Notes: generated by a model not told the origin, from the sequence alone. Shown: positions 18,861 to 29,329, numbered from the stretch's first letter. The stretch is DNA of 64,000 nucleotides from Sporolactobacillus sp. THM7-7 (GCF_004153225.1 NZ_SEMB01000010.1:1-64000); one strand, 5' to 3'. Program-made: numbers and translations.

Positions 18861-20267
18861 ATGCAAGCAGAGGCCGATCAGCAGCTATTAAAAATTGTTC
18901 ACGATCGGAAAAGAATATTGTCTCAGGAGGAAGATCTGGTCAGTTACGGATACGACGCGTCCTTTGGCTTTTATCGGCCGGACCTGGTTGTTCAGGCGAC
19001 ATCTTCCGAGGAAGTGGCCGGTGTGTTGAAATTAGCCAACCGGTTCAAAATCCCGGTAACGCCGAGAGGCCAGGCATCCAGTCTGAGCGGCGGCCCGCTT
19101 CCGGTCAAAGGGGGGATTGTACTCGACGTCTCCCAATGGAATCAGAAACTCGTCATTGACAGCGAGGATCTGGTCGCTGTGGTTTCGCCCGGCGTTGTCA
19201 CGGCGCAGATTGATAAAGCAGCAGCCAAGTACGGACTCATGTATCCCCCGGACCCAAGCAGCTCGCGCGTCTCAACGATTGCCGGCAATCTGGCGGAGAA
19301 TTCGGGAGGACCGAGATGCTTAAAATATGGGGTGACAAAAGACTATGTGATCGGGCTCGAAGTAGTCACGCCGCAGGGCGAGATCATCCGGACAGGCGGG
19401 CGGACTGTGAAAAACGTGACCGGCTATGATCTGACGAAGCTTATCGTCGGATCAGAAGGAACGTTAGGGGTGATTACGGAAGCGACGCTGCGGCTGATGC
19501 CTAGGCCGCCGGCATCGCGGACGATCATGATTATCTTCGATCGCTTCGTCGATTCAGGGAAAATGGTCAGTAAAATACTCACTTCCGGAATTTTGCCGGC
19601 CAAGGTGGAGATGATGGATCAGGCGTCGATCCGGGCGGTAGAAGCGTACCGTCCTCTTGGTCTGCCGACCGATGCCGAGGCCATTCTGCTGGTCGCGCTT
19701 GACGGCCATCCGGCGGCTATCGATGATGAATCGGATAAAATAAAGGAAGTCGCCAAAGCAACGGGAGCGCGCTCGGTCAGTATCGCGCGGTCCGATGAAG
19801 AAGCCCGCAAGTTGTGGAAAGCGCGCAAGTTGGTCTCCCCGGCGATCGTCCGAAGTAAGCCGACAAAGATATCGGAAGATGCAACGGTGCCACGAAGCAA
19901 AATCCCTGAATTCTGTGCGCGTCTTCAGGAGATCAAAAAGAAATACCATATCGATCTGGTTGTTTTCGGTCATGCCGGTGACGGAAATCTCCATCCGAAC
20001 ATCATTTGCGACAAGCGGAACAAAGAGGAGATGAAAGTGGTTGAAAAAGCGGTTGAGGCTATTTTCCGAGCCGCTCTCGATCTCGGGGGGACACTGTCGG
20101 GCGAGCACGGTATCGGGACGATGAAAAGCGCGTATATGCCCTGGGAATTCTCCCCAGAGTCGCTGGATATGATGAAACGGATCAAGAATGCATGGGATCC
20201 GAATAACATCTTGAATCCATCAAAGATTTTTCCGGTTCCCGGACAGAGGCTGGTGTTGTCGGAATGA
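18861..20267 (+). CDS. glcD: FAD-binding 2-hydroxyacid (glycolate/D-lactate) oxidase subunit GlcD
   Basis: A 468-residue flavoprotein of the GlcD/D-lactate dehydrogenase family. The FAD-binding type 4 domain covers about residues 40-180 (VTPRGQASSLSGG, TIAGNLAENSGGPRCLKYG, NVTGYDLTKLIVGSEGTLG). The C-terminal FAD-oxidase domain has the substrate-side histidines in VFGHAGDGNLHPNI and SGEHGIGTMK. It oxidises glycolate or D-lactate and passes electrons through GlcF to the respiratory chain. ATG 18861 has GGGGCGAG upstream. The stop overlaps glcF by four bases. With a lactate racemase nearby, D-lactate is an attractive substrate, but this is inferred. Confidence 0.88.
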   Translation: MQAEADQQLLKIVHDRKRILSQEEDLVSYGYDASFGFYRPDLVVQATSSEEVAGVLKLANRFKIPVTPRGQASSLSGGPLPVKGGIVLDVSQWNQKLVIDSEDLVAVVSPGVVTAQIDKAAAKYGLMYPPDPSSSRVSTIAGNLAENSGGPRCLKYGVTKDYVIGLEVVTPQGEIIRTGGRTVKNVTGYDLTKLIVGSEGTLGVITEATLRLMPRPPASRTIMIIFDRFVDSGKMVSKILTSGILPAKVEMMDQASIRAVEAYRPLGLPTDAEAILLVALDGHPAAIDDESDKIKEVAKATGARSVSIARSDEEARKLWKARKLVSPAIVRSKPTKISEDATVPRSKIPEFCARLQEIKKKYHIDLVVFGHAGDGNLHPNIICDKRNKEEMKVVEKAVEAIFRAALDLGGTLSGEHGIGTMKSAYMPWEFSPESLDMMKRIKNAWDPNNILNPSKIFPVPGQRLVLSE

Positions 20268-21556
20268 GCGGAGATCTGAGTAAAAAGCTTGCCTACGATG
20301 AGACGTTCGACTGTATTCAGTGCGGAAGTTGTCTGCCGGCTTGTCCGACATACAAGACGATGGGTACGGAAACCCAGTCGCCGAGAGGAAGGATTAATCT
20401 CGTTAAAATGGCGGCGGAAGGGAAAATCGAAATCGACAAATTACAGGAGCCGATCGATCTCTGCCTCGGATGCCGGGCCTGTGAAACCGTTTGCCCAACA
20501 AACGTCCAGTATGGCCGAATCCTCGAATCCGCGAAAGAAGCCCTCCGTGAAAAAGAAGAAGCGTCCGCCTCTCCAGTGAAAAAATTCGAAGAAAACTTAT
20601 TTTATAATCAGGTTTTTCCAAAAAGGCACGTCATGAATACCATCGGACGTCTTTTATGGTTTTACCAGCGTTCCGGGCTGAAGACGGTTTTTCATAAAAC
20701 GGGGATGAATCACTGGCTTCCGGAACATCTCGAGACGTTCGAACAGGCAGTTCCGGACATATCCGGTCCCGGGTATCGTCATCACCGGCCGAGCCGGCTG
20801 TATCCGGATCAGAAACCGATTTATAAAATCGGCTTCTTCAGAGGGTGCATCATGGATGCGCTGTTCGACCGGATTAATGATCAAAGCATGAGACTGCTTG
20901 CCGCCGCCGGATGCGAGGTGGTGGCGGTGGAAGGACAGGCGTGCTGCGGGGCGCTCCATGAACACGGGGGAAGAACCGGTCAGGCGCGGGAACTGGCGAA
21001 ACACAACATCGAGGCGTTCGAGCGGGAATCATTTGATTATATTGTGAATAATGCCGGGGGCTGCGGGGCGATGCTGAACGAATATCCGCATTTGTTTCAA
21101 GATGATCGGGCGTGGCAGGAGCGGGCCGACCGATTCGTCCGAAAATCCGTAGATATTAGCGTGGTGTTGGCGAAACTCAAATTACCTTTTAAAAAAACAA
21201 TCCGGCAGCGCGTCACATTCCAGCCGTCCTGTCACATGACGAATGTTCAGAAAGTGACGGAGGAGCCCCGTGCACTCATTCGCAAGATAAAGGGCATCGA
21301 TTTCCGGGAACTGGATGATCCGGATTTCTGCTGCGGATCGGCCGGCATCTATAACGTCGTCAATTTTGATGAATCGATGAAGATTCTCGATGTGAAAATG
21401 GTGGATGTGAAGGATAAAAATCCTGACCTGATTGTGACGACCAATCCCGGCTGCCTTCTGCAAATGAAAGTAGGGATTGAACGAGAGGGACTGAGCGATC
21501 GGGTCAAAGCGGTCCATCTCATCGAACTTTTGGCGGAGGCCTGCGATCTGGAGTAG
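20264..21556 (+). CDS. glcF: Iron-sulfur subunit GlcF of the 2-hydroxyacid oxidase
   Basis: A 430-residue protein with two ferredoxin-type 4Fe-4S motifs at the N-terminus (CIQCGSCLPACP and CLGCRACETVCP) followed by two CCG domains (GQACCGALHEHGG and DPDFCCGSAGIYN), the architecture of GlcF and LutA-like proteins. It should relay electrons from GlcD to quinone at the membrane. Its ATG overlaps the glcD stop as ATGA, so the subunits are coupled. A bidirectional terminator follows. No GlcE subunit is present, as in many Bacilli that keep only the two-gene form. Confidence 0.88.
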   Translation: MSGDLSKKLAYDETFDCIQCGSCLPACPTYKTMGTETQSPRGRINLVKMAAEGKIEIDKLQEPIDLCLGCRACETVCPTNVQYGRILESAKEALREKEEASASPVKKFEENLFYNQVFPKRHVMNTIGRLLWFYQRSGLKTVFHKTGMNHWLPEHLETFEQAVPDISGPGYRHHRPSRLYPDQKPIYKIGFFRGCIMDALFDRINDQSMRLLAAAGCEVVAVEGQACCGALHEHGGRTGQARELAKHNIEAFERESFDYIVNNAGGCGAMLNEYPHLFQDDRAWQERADRFVRKSVDISVVLAKLKLPFKKTIRQRVTFQPSCHMTNVQKVTEEPRALIRKIKGIDFRELDDPDFCCGSAGIYNVVNFDESMKILDVKMVDVKDKNPDLIVTTNPGCLLQMKVGIEREGLSDRVKAVHLIELLAEACDLE

Positions 21557-21603
21557 GGAAGATGAAGACACCATACTAGAAAAATTATTATGGAAACAGA
21601 AAG

Positions 21604-21640
21604 ACCGGGATTCCCGAAAATAAAGAATCCCGGTTTTACT
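21604..21640 (+). terminator. Bidirectional terminator between glcF and the coat gene
   Basis: A perfect 10-bp stem (21604-21613 with 21625-21634) with an 11-base loop is followed by a T-rich tract on the plus strand. It also lies just past the convergent coat gene. Confidence 0.75.
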
Positions 21641-21641
21641 T

Positions 21642-22907
<1,266 letters not shown>

Positions 22908-23071
22908 CTACCGAGAGGCGGGAGCCCTTTTTCGCTTTCTATGGATAAATAGGTTACCGGACTAGGGGTTTCGCCTTTTTTTGACGCGGGCATTAAGGAT
23001 TTCGCACAACAGCGTTTGACTGTCCGTATCATAGGAAAGGACAACAATTCACCTGGATGAGGAGGCGGCTC

Positions 23072-24223
23072 ATGAATATTGCATTTATCGCCACGGAGAA
23101 ACTCCCTGTACCGGCTATTCGGGGCGGCGCGATTCAAATCTATCTTCAGTCAACGGCTGAGATTATGGCCAAAAGGCATCGCGTGACGATTTTTTCCATT
23201 AAAGATCCCGATCTGGACGATCGAGAAACGGCACAGGGCATTCAATATATCCGAATCGATGCGGACCGTTATGTAGAAGGCCTCATTAATGAGTTAAAAG
23301 GTAAAAATTTTGATGTGATTCATTTGTGCAACCGGCCGACATGGATCGAAGCGTTAAAAAAGGCGGCGCCAAACAGTCAATTTGTCCTCAGTGTGCATAA
23401 CGAAATGTTCTCGGAAGGAAAGATCATGAAACAAGACGGCGAACGCTGTATTCAGGCCGTTTCAAAAATCGTTACCGTCAGCGATTATATCGGGAAAACG
23501 ATTACCGATGTTTTTCCGAGTGCTCGAAGCAAGACGAAAACGGTGTATTCCGGAGTCGATCTTGACACCTACCATCCGATTTGGACCGGGGAAGGAAAAA
23601 CGATTCGCAAAAAGATGAGAGAGGAAGCGGAACTCGAAGGAAAGAAGATTGCTTTATTTGTCGGACGGCTGAGTAAAGTGAAAGGCCCCCATCTTCTTCT
23701 GCAGGCTTTGCCGGAAATCATTCAGAAACACCCGGATGCCATGCTTGTTTTTGTCGGGTCAAGATGGTTCGGCGACGATAAGACCAATAATTATGTGAAG
23801 CACCTCTACACGCTTGGGGCGATGTATCAGAAACATGTCACTTTCATTAAATTTGTTAAGCCACAGGACATTCCGCGCTTTTATTCGATGTCCGATGTCT
23901 TCGTTTGTCCCTCACAATGGAGCGAGCCGCTGGCAAGGGTGCATTACGAAGCGATGGCAGCCGGGCTACCGATTATCACGACCAATCGCGGGGGTAATCC
24001 GGAAGTCATCGAAAAGGGGAAGAACGGTGTTGTCATTGATCGCTTTGATGATCCGCATGAATATGCGCACGCGATCCATGCGCTCTTTAATGATGGAAAC
24101 AAGAGAGAGAGTATGGGCAGAAACGGGCGGAGGATGGCCGAACAAAAGTACGGCTGGCAGAGAGTCGCAGGCGATTTGCTACGCGTCTATGAGTCTGTTT
24201 CATTTGAAAGGGGGAGGACGTAG
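23072..24223 (+). CDS. cotSA: Spore coat glycosyltransferase CotSA-like
   Basis: A 383-residue family GT4 glycosyltransferase. The N-terminus MNIAFIATEKLPVPAIRGGA is typical of CotSA. The donor domain has ALFVGRLSKVKGPHLLLQAL, and EPLARVHYEAMAAGLPIITT carries the E-x7-E nucleotide-sugar motif. ATG 23072 follows AGGAGG at 5-6 bases; an in-frame ATG five codons earlier overlaps that site and is less likely. The next gene starts directly after its stop, as in the B. subtilis cotSA-cotS operon. It probably decorates coat components in the mother cell, though the B. subtilis protein is known mainly as a structural coat protein. Confidence 0.87.
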   Translation: MNIAFIATEKLPVPAIRGGAIQIYLQSTAEIMAKRHRVTIFSIKDPDLDDRETAQGIQYIRIDADRYVEGLINELKGKNFDVIHLCNRPTWIEALKKAAPNSQFVLSVHNEMFSEGKIMKQDGERCIQAVSKIVTVSDYIGKTITDVFPSARSKTKTVYSGVDLDTYHPIWTGEGKTIRKKMREEAELEGKKIALFVGRLSKVKGPHLLLQALPEIIQKHPDAMLVFVGSRWFGDDKTNNYVKHLYTLGAMYQKHVTFIKFVKPQDIPRFYSMSDVFVCPSQWSEPLARVHYEAMAAGLPIITTNRGGNPEVIEKGKNGVVIDRFDDPHEYAHAIHALFNDGNKRESMGRNGRRMAEQKYGWQRVAGDLLRVYESVSFERGRT

Positions 24224-25294
24224 TTGGAAAAAGTATCGTATGCCAAAAGCCTGGAACAGCTTCAGGAAGATCTGAAAACCGTTTTACAGCGCTATCCGAT
24301 CAAAACGGAAAAAACCACATTGCTCTATACGCGGGGCGGCCGATCGAAATGGCTTGTGGAAACGGATAAGGGAAACCTGTTTTTAAGACAGGAATACATC
24401 GATCCGAAACGCATGCTCTTTATCGCCGGAGCGCACTGGCACATGCAAAGCAAGGGGTTGCCGATCGCCAAACTGATTCCGACAAAAGAAGGGGGCCTCT
24501 GCCTCTCTGGGGGGGATCTTGCCTATGTATTATACGAGGCGCATGAGGGAGAACCGATGCTCTATTATGATCAGACGCATATGAAGAAAGCGATGGCATT
24601 TATCGGACAGTTTCATCAGGCGTCGAAAGGCTATCTTGCGCCGGATGGAAGCAAAAGACGGACGCGGATCGGCAAGTGGCATAAGCTTTACAGATGGAAG
24701 ATTCAGGAAATGGAAAATAATAAGCAGCTCGCTCAGGAGCATCCGACCGATACGTTTTCTTTGTTGTTTCTTGAGCATGTCGATCACATGCTTCAGCGGG
24801 GCTATGAATCGCTGAAGGAGTGCGACGAATCGTACTTTGACCAATGGACGAAAGAGACGATCGAATCGAAGATGTTTTGCCAGCAGGATTTTACGATGGC
24901 ACGGATGATTATAAAAGATGATCAGGCTTTTATGAAAGATCTGCATTCCATTACGATGGATCTCCCGTCCAGAGACTTAAGAATACTATTAAATAAAATG
25001 ATGAAGAAGCTCGCTGTCTGGGATAATGATTACGCCTGCGACATGCTTGCTGCCTACGATAAAGTTCATTCTTTAAGTAAAGACCATTATCGTGTGCTCT
25101 GGACCGATCTGAAGTTTCCCCATCTTTTCTGCGCCATCTCCCACAAATATTACCTGGGTCAGAAGCGGTCATGGGGAGATGAAAAATATTTGATGAATTT
25201 TAAAAATATCATTGCCGTTGAGCATTCCAAGGAAGATTTCCTCAATCGATGCGATGAGATGGTAAAGCGGATTAAGGAGGGAGGAAGTAGATGA
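24224..25294 (+). CDS. cotS: Spore coat protein CotS-like, degenerate kinase fold
   Basis: A 356-residue CotS-family protein. It starts at TTG immediately after the cotSA stop, behind GGGGGAGG. The kinase-like fold can be followed (FLRQEYIDPKRMLF, then AMAFIGQFHQASKGY), but the catalytic motif reads FCQQDFTMARMIIKDD, where the paralogue at 21642-22862 has HQDYGTGN. The Brenner histidine and asparagine are lost, and the metal-binding DLD is replaced by DLH (MKDLHSITMDLPSRDL). It is therefore probably a structural pseudokinase of the coat. It overlaps the next gene by four bases. Confidence 0.82.
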   Translation: MEKVSYAKSLEQLQEDLKTVLQRYPIKTEKTTLLYTRGGRSKWLVETDKGNLFLRQEYIDPKRMLFIAGAHWHMQSKGLPIAKLIPTKEGGLCLSGGDLAYVLYEAHEGEPMLYYDQTHMKKAMAFIGQFHQASKGYLAPDGSKRRTRIGKWHKLYRWKIQEMENNKQLAQEHPTDTFSLLFLEHVDHMLQRGYESLKECDESYFDQWTKETIESKMFCQQDFTMARMIIKDDQAFMKDLHSITMDLPSRDLRILLNKMMKKLAVWDNDYACDMLAAYDKVHSLSKDHYRVLWTDLKFPHLFCAISHKYYLGQKRSWGDEKYLMNFKNIIAVEHSKEDFLNRCDEMVKRIKEGGSR

Positions 25295-25878
25295 CTCGTC
25301 ATGACAATGATGCATTTGCCATTCCGAAAGTCGATCTCGAGCAATACCGATTTTCTCCGCCGGGTCCGATGGGGTGGAGCGCCTCGGAATATGAAAAAAT
25401 TTTGGACGATCCAGAAAAGAAAATGCAAGAATCTGCCTCTTTTGCTCCCCCCGCTGTGCCCTCCGCAACATTAATCGCGCTTCCGCAATCATCCGCCCGG
25501 GAAGCCATTCTTTCGCAAGCGGACTGGGAAAAAGAAGAACCAGCTTCCGAAAGCACATCAGAGGAGACCGATAAAGGAGCAGACGAGAACAAGGAAGAAA
25601 AAAAAGAGGAAGACAAAAAAGGCGAGATTATCCAAAATAAAGAAGCTGAAAAAAAAGAAGAAAGGCATGAAAAAACGAAAAAAGATAAGCCGGATCGCGA
25701 ATCATTATCCGCTGAAAACGGACCTGAAGGAGGGGCCGAAGCATTGACTGAAGAGCAACGGGATCCGGGCACTGAAGCGGAGCAAGAGCCCCTGCAAGAG
25801 GAAGATGACGAAAGTGACTTTATCCGATCGCCCAACCCGCCCGCCCCCCCGTGGCTGAATAAAATGAACCTGTTTTAG
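25291..25878 (+). CDS. Acidic Glu/Lys-rich protein in the coat operon
   Basis: A 195-residue protein coupled to cotS by an ATGA overlap. Residues 1-80 are mixed sequence (QYRFSPPGPMGWSASEYEKI), residues about 80-175 are low complexity dominated by E, K and D, and the tail is FIRSPNPPAPPWLNKMNLF. No family is recognised. In B. subtilis a third gene, ytxO, follows cotSA-cotS; this gene holds that position but I see no clear similarity. It is probably an intrinsically disordered coat-associated protein. The base composition is skewed to purines by the E/K tract. Confidence 0.7.
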   Translation: MTRHDNDAFAIPKVDLEQYRFSPPGPMGWSASEYEKILDDPEKKMQESASFAPPAVPSATLIALPQSSAREAILSQADWEKEEPASESTSEETDKGADENKEEKKEEDKKGEIIQNKEAEKKEERHEKTKKDKPDRESLSAENGPEGGAEALTEEQRDPGTEAEQEPLQEEDDESDFIRSPNPPAPPWLNKMNLF

Positions 25879-25887
25879 GATGTTCCA

Positions 25888-25926
25888 AAAGTCCGGGAAC
25901 GAAAGTACCCGGACTTTCTTTTTTCG
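25888..25926 (+). terminator. Terminator of the cotSA-cotS operon
   Basis: A perfect 10-bp stem (25888-25897 with 25908-25917) is followed by CTTTTTT, 10 bases after the last stop codon. Confidence 0.85.
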
Positions 25927-26073
25927 TTTATCCGCTTATCGATGTTTTTCAGTGACTGATCATTTTTCTGACTCAGGAAAAGGCAATACATAAATTTTGA
26001 ACATTCTGAAAGAGAAGCACAAAACGCCGCGTCCTGTCCGCAGCGCGATACATAGCCTGAGGCATCCTTTCAC

Positions 26074-27282
26074 CTATCCATTTGTCCGTACCCGGTTCGC
26101 AACCATCGCACCTGCTTTGCACGTAAATGGAATACGATTGCGACTGTGCCGGAACGCATCATGATACACTTCTTCCAGATTCCTGGCGACATGGCGAAAC
26201 TGGTAATTTGTTTCGACAACGCTTCTTCCGTTCTGTGCCAATACTTCCGCGGTATCCGAATTGGCGAGCAGAAATTCAATCGCGTCTACATAAGCGGATA
26301 CACGGTTGAAGTTTTTGATGACGAAACCGTTATGCATGTGCTTGATGATTTCCCCGTTTCCGCCGCGATTCGTCGTGATAATCGGTATACCTGCGGCCAT
26401 AGCCTCGTAATGGACCCTGGCGAGCGGTTCCTGCCATTGCGAACTGCAGACAAACACATCGGCGATTAAGTATAACTCGGGGATTCGCTCCGGAGGCACA
26501 TAATTTGTAAAAAGAATGTGCCTCTGCATCGGAGCGGTCAGTTTGTACAAATAGCGGACATAATGGTTGACACTATTGTCGCCGAACCACTTGCTTCCGA
26601 CGATCACCAACACGATGTCCGGATCGTATTCGATAATGGATTTCATGGCTTTAATCAAAAGATGGGGTCCTTTTTTGCGACTTAATCTACCGACAAAGAG
26701 GACGACTTTTTTGCCTTCGATGCCGTATTCTCTTCGAAGCCTCGCGCGAATCGCCCTTCCTTTACCGGTCCAAGCCGGTGTATATCGATCAAGATCGACA
26801 CCTGAGTAAACGACCCGGATCTTAGTCGCCGCATCTGGAAAACGTTTAATGATCGTGTTTTTTACATAGTGGCTGACGGTCATGATCCGTTCCACCGAAT
26901 GAATGGCGTCTTTTCCGAGTTCCGTGGATATTTTGTCGGAGGTGAACATATCGTTATGAAGACTTAAAACGAACGGGCAATCAGGGACAGTGTTTTTGTA
27001 TTTGACGACATCTTTGGGCCTGTTAAAGACGTGGATGACATCAAAGTTGTGATGAACGAGTTCTTCCGCGATATGATCTGAGTACGATTCCCGCGGAAAT
27101 CGTATATAATGAACTTTGTTCCTTATTTCACGATCGGGAAGAGTAGGATCGGTGATCGAGAAGATCGTCAGCTCATGCTTCTCAGTAAGAAGCGGCGCAA
27201 CGCCGTCAATCAGAATCTGGATGGCCCCGCCCCTGACGGCGGGAGAGGGGAGCTTTTCCGTACATATAAAGGCTAATTTCAT
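26074..27282 (-). CDS. CotSA-like glycosyltransferase, second copy
   Basis: A 402-residue GT4 glycosyltransferase clearly paralogous to the one at 23072-24223: MKLAFICTEKLPSPAVRGGA, then VLFVGRLSRKKGPHLL and EPLARVHYEAMAAGIPIITT. The start at 27282 is chosen because AAGGAG lies 9 bases upstream. It is convergent with the coat operon and probably also acts on spore-surface polymers. B. subtilis likewise has paralogues of this type (CotSA and YtcC). The short tail after residue 385 (GAMVANRVRTNG) is unique to this copy. Confidence 0.83.
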   Translation of the reverse strand: MKLAFICTEKLPSPAVRGGAIQILIDGVAPLLTEKHELTIFSITDPTLPDREIRNKVHYIRFPRESYSDHIAEELVHHNFDVIHVFNRPKDVVKYKNTVPDCPFVLSLHNDMFTSDKISTELGKDAIHSVERIMTVSHYVKNTIIKRFPDAATKIRVVYSGVDLDRYTPAWTGKGRAIRARLRREYGIEGKKVVLFVGRLSRKKGPHLLIKAMKSIIEYDPDIVLVIVGSKWFGDNSVNHYVRYLYKLTAPMQRHILFTNYVPPERIPELYLIADVFVCSSQWQEPLARVHYEAMAAGIPIITTNRGGNGEIIKHMHNGFVIKNFNRVSAYVDAIEFLLANSDTAEVLAQNGRSVVETNYQFRHVARNLEEVYHDAFRHSRNRIPFTCKAGAMVANRVRTNG

Positions 27283-27830
27283 CTTCCTGTCTCCTTCAAT
27301 TTTTTGGTAAATCATGAAGGCTTAATTTCGTGTTGTCTCATTTTCAAACAAAGGAAGGTCATCAGGAAAACTAATCTTTTTTGGGACTTGACATAAGACC
27401 ACAACGACATTCCGTATCGCTTGCCGAGCTACCCGAGTCTGGGGCACTGCCATATATTTCTTTCTCATAAAGAGCGTATGCTCGATGCTCTGCCTATGGG
27501 CAAGCCTCTCTCCGATGAATACCCATTACCTATGTAACATCTTATTCGGCGGGGAAAATGTAGCAACTTGTCTCTAAAGAAAAGGTTTTATATCAGTGAA
27601 ACAGGAGAGGCAGGGCATTTTTCTTTTCGGATTCTGGGCGTGAATCAGATCTTCTGGGTGACCCTGAATGGTGAATGGAGTGTATTGAGCGCCGTAAAGT
27701 AACGCTGGAACCGTACGTTTTAATGAACGAAAGGTATCCCAGGCAGATGGGCCGGGATCATTATTGCCTTTGAGACATTGTCTTTTATGTTAAGATTAAG
27801 TTGATGAATTACATAAGAGGTGCAGAAGAC
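27283..27830. other. Intergenic region without a visible gene
   Basis: About 550 bases upstream of the glycosyltransferase and the next plus-strand genes. I see no coding pattern, hairpin with T-run, or known riboswitch. Promoters for both directions must lie here. Confidence 0.4.
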
Positions 27831-28121
27831 ATGGACTGGTTATGGATCGGCGTTGGGATTGCCGTTGCCGGTTACTTTATCGGGGAAGGTTTGAAAAATT
27901 TCGGACATCCGGAGGCGGAGAGCCTTTTGGAGAGTCAGGATGCCGATGATAAGCATGAGCTGATTCGCGAAAAAGAGGTACATCATTTTATAGGGATTTC
28001 AAAAGAGGACGTTGGGCAGCTACTTCAGCAGTACCCGGATGTGCCGCATATTCATTTAAACGGGAAAGTGTACTATCCAAAAGAACGGCTCCGTCAATGG
28101 CTGATGGAAATAGGAAAGTGA
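27831..28121 (+). CDS. Small membrane-anchored helix-turn-helix-like protein
   Basis: A 96-residue protein starting at ATG 27831 behind AAGAGGTG. The N-terminus MDWLWIGVGIAVAGYFIGEG is a single membrane segment. A charged linker follows, and the C-terminal 45 residues (HHFIGISKEDVGQLLQQYPD, then HLNGKVYYPKERLRQWL) resemble an excisionase/MerR-type helix-turn-helix with a winged YYPKE turn. I recall similar uncharacterised proteins in Bacilli. A membrane-tethered DNA-binding role is an inference. The DUF402 gene starts 25 bases downstream, probably in the same transcript. Confidence 0.65.
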   Translation: MDWLWIGVGIAVAGYFIGEGLKNFGHPEAESLLESQDADDKHELIREKEVHHFIGISKEDVGQLLQQYPDVPHIHLNGKVYYPKERLRQWLMEIGK

Positions 28122-28145
28122 CGGACACGAGAGGAAGTTACGGGT

Positions 28146-28688
28146 ATGGCCGATCAAGCGGATACAAACAATTTGAAACGAAACCACTTCATCGAAAGAA
28201 AGATCAGGTACGACCGAACGATTGCTGAGTATGATTGCACGCTGCTCCAGTCGTCCAAAAAACAGGTGATTCTTCTTCATGAGATGGAGCGTGCCTTTTC
28301 GATGCCGGCGGGCCGAGAGAAGCTGACGATTCCCGTTGGAAGTTTTACGATCGCCTATTACTGGACGGATAAACCGTACAATGTTTATACGTGGAAAGAC
28401 AGGAACGGCAACTATTTAGGCGCCTATTTCAATATTGTCAAAAACACGCGGATCACGGATCTGGCGGTGATTTTCGAAGACCTGATTATTGATATATTGG
28501 TCCGTCCTGACGGACACTGCTTTATCCTGGATGAAAATGAACTGCCGGCACCGCTGGATCAATTTGAAAATGGATCCGTAAAGCAGGTGATGCATACGCT
28601 TGTCGATTCCCTTGATCGGGTGCTGAATCCATTGTTACAGAAATCTGGGGAAATCTTTAAAAACGACGTGAGCCGGCTGATTCACTGA
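28146..28688 (+). CDS. DUF402 family protein
   Basis: A 180-residue protein with the DUF402 pattern: an N-terminal beta region, GSFTIAYYWTDKPYNVYTWK, then YLGAYFNIVKNTRI and LAVIFEDLIIDILVRPDGHC, with acidic residues likely to bind metal. Relatives include nucleoside tri/diphosphatases of the Ntdp type and RNase-associated proteins; the DYxL-like core here is ... EDLIIDILV. Function cannot be fixed. ATG 28146 follows GAGGAAG. Confidence 0.72.
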   Translation: MADQADTNNLKRNHFIERKIRYDRTIAEYDCTLLQSSKKQVILLHEMERAFSMPAGREKLTIPVGSFTIAYYWTDKPYNVYTWKDRNGNYLGAYFNIVKNTRITDLAVIFEDLIIDILVRPDGHCFILDENELPAPLDQFENGSVKQVMHTLVDSLDRVLNPLLQKSGEIFKNDVSRLIH

Positions 28689-28944
28689 ATAAAGGACGGA
28701 AAACGACTCACGAGAAGTGAAGGGGAAATCTGCGTGTATCCGTCATCAAAGGAAAGAGAACCCTGATGTTTGTCAATAAAATATTTATATGAGAAGGTTT
28801 ATGTTGCGCTGTAAAACACGAAGATATCCGTTCGCCAAGGTTTTGCCCTTTGATTCTTCTTCATGTTCAAAACGAATACGTCTGAAAATGGATTTCACAT
28901 GCATCACAAGTTCCATGGGTGAAAAACGGCTTGTAAAATAATTA

Positions 28945-29133
28945 TCAACTGACAGACCGTTTCACCGATTTTTTATTGGTTAAGTAGACGCCAAGAATTA
29001 CTACGAGACCCCCGATGATCTGAAAGAGATTGATCCCATTCCCTAATAAAATACTGAAAATTGCGGTAAACACCGGAAGAAAAGAGGGGAGAGGGCAGAC
29101 CATTCCTCCCACGCATAAGAAATAAGCATACAA
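28945..29133 (-). pseudogene. C-terminal relic of an EamA/DMT transporter
   Basis: The frame encodes the last part of a drug/metabolite transporter: FLPVFTAIFSILLGNGINLF and IIGGLVVILGVYLTNKKS, which are normally membrane segments 9 and 10 of an EamA protein. The other eight segments are missing and there is no ribosome site. Upstream stands the tRNA terminator. It is a deletion remnant. Confidence 0.6.
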
Positions 29134-29181
29134 AAAACCCGACCCCCTAGGATAGTTTTGACAGCTTACCCTAGCGGTCGG
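29132..29181 (-). terminator. Terminator of the tRNA-Pro transcript
   Basis: Arms 29139-29151 and 29169-29181 pair (CCGACC with GGTCGG plus an inner CTAGG helix). On the minus strand the hairpin is followed by G and six T, 75 bases past the tRNA. Confidence 0.75.
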
Positions 29182-29255
29182 CTTTTGTTAAAAGTGCATC
29201 CTTCTCGTAAGTGGTATGGGGGAAACCTTCGCAAATCCCTTAACAGCGCGGCTGA

Positions 29256-29329
29256 TCGGAAAGACAGGATTTGAACCTGCGACCGCACGGCCCCCAGCCG
29301 TGTGCTCTACCAAGCTGAGCTACTTTCCG
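29256..29329 (-). tRNA. tRNA-Pro (anticodon GGG)
   Basis: The minus strand folds into a full cloverleaf of 74 bases: acceptor stem CGGAAAG/CTTTCCG with discriminator A, D arm GCTC...GAGC, anticodon stem CACGG/CCGTG with loop CTGGGGG (anticodon GGG), and T arm with GTTCAAAT. The 3' CCA is not encoded. It has its own promoter and terminator, so it is a single-gene transcript. Confidence 0.93.

Noticed and set aside
25299-25835. Ser-rich 178-codon frame on the minus strand
   Set aside because: It is the antisense of the E/K-rich coat-operon gene; serine codons mirror Glu/Lys codon composition. No ribosome site.
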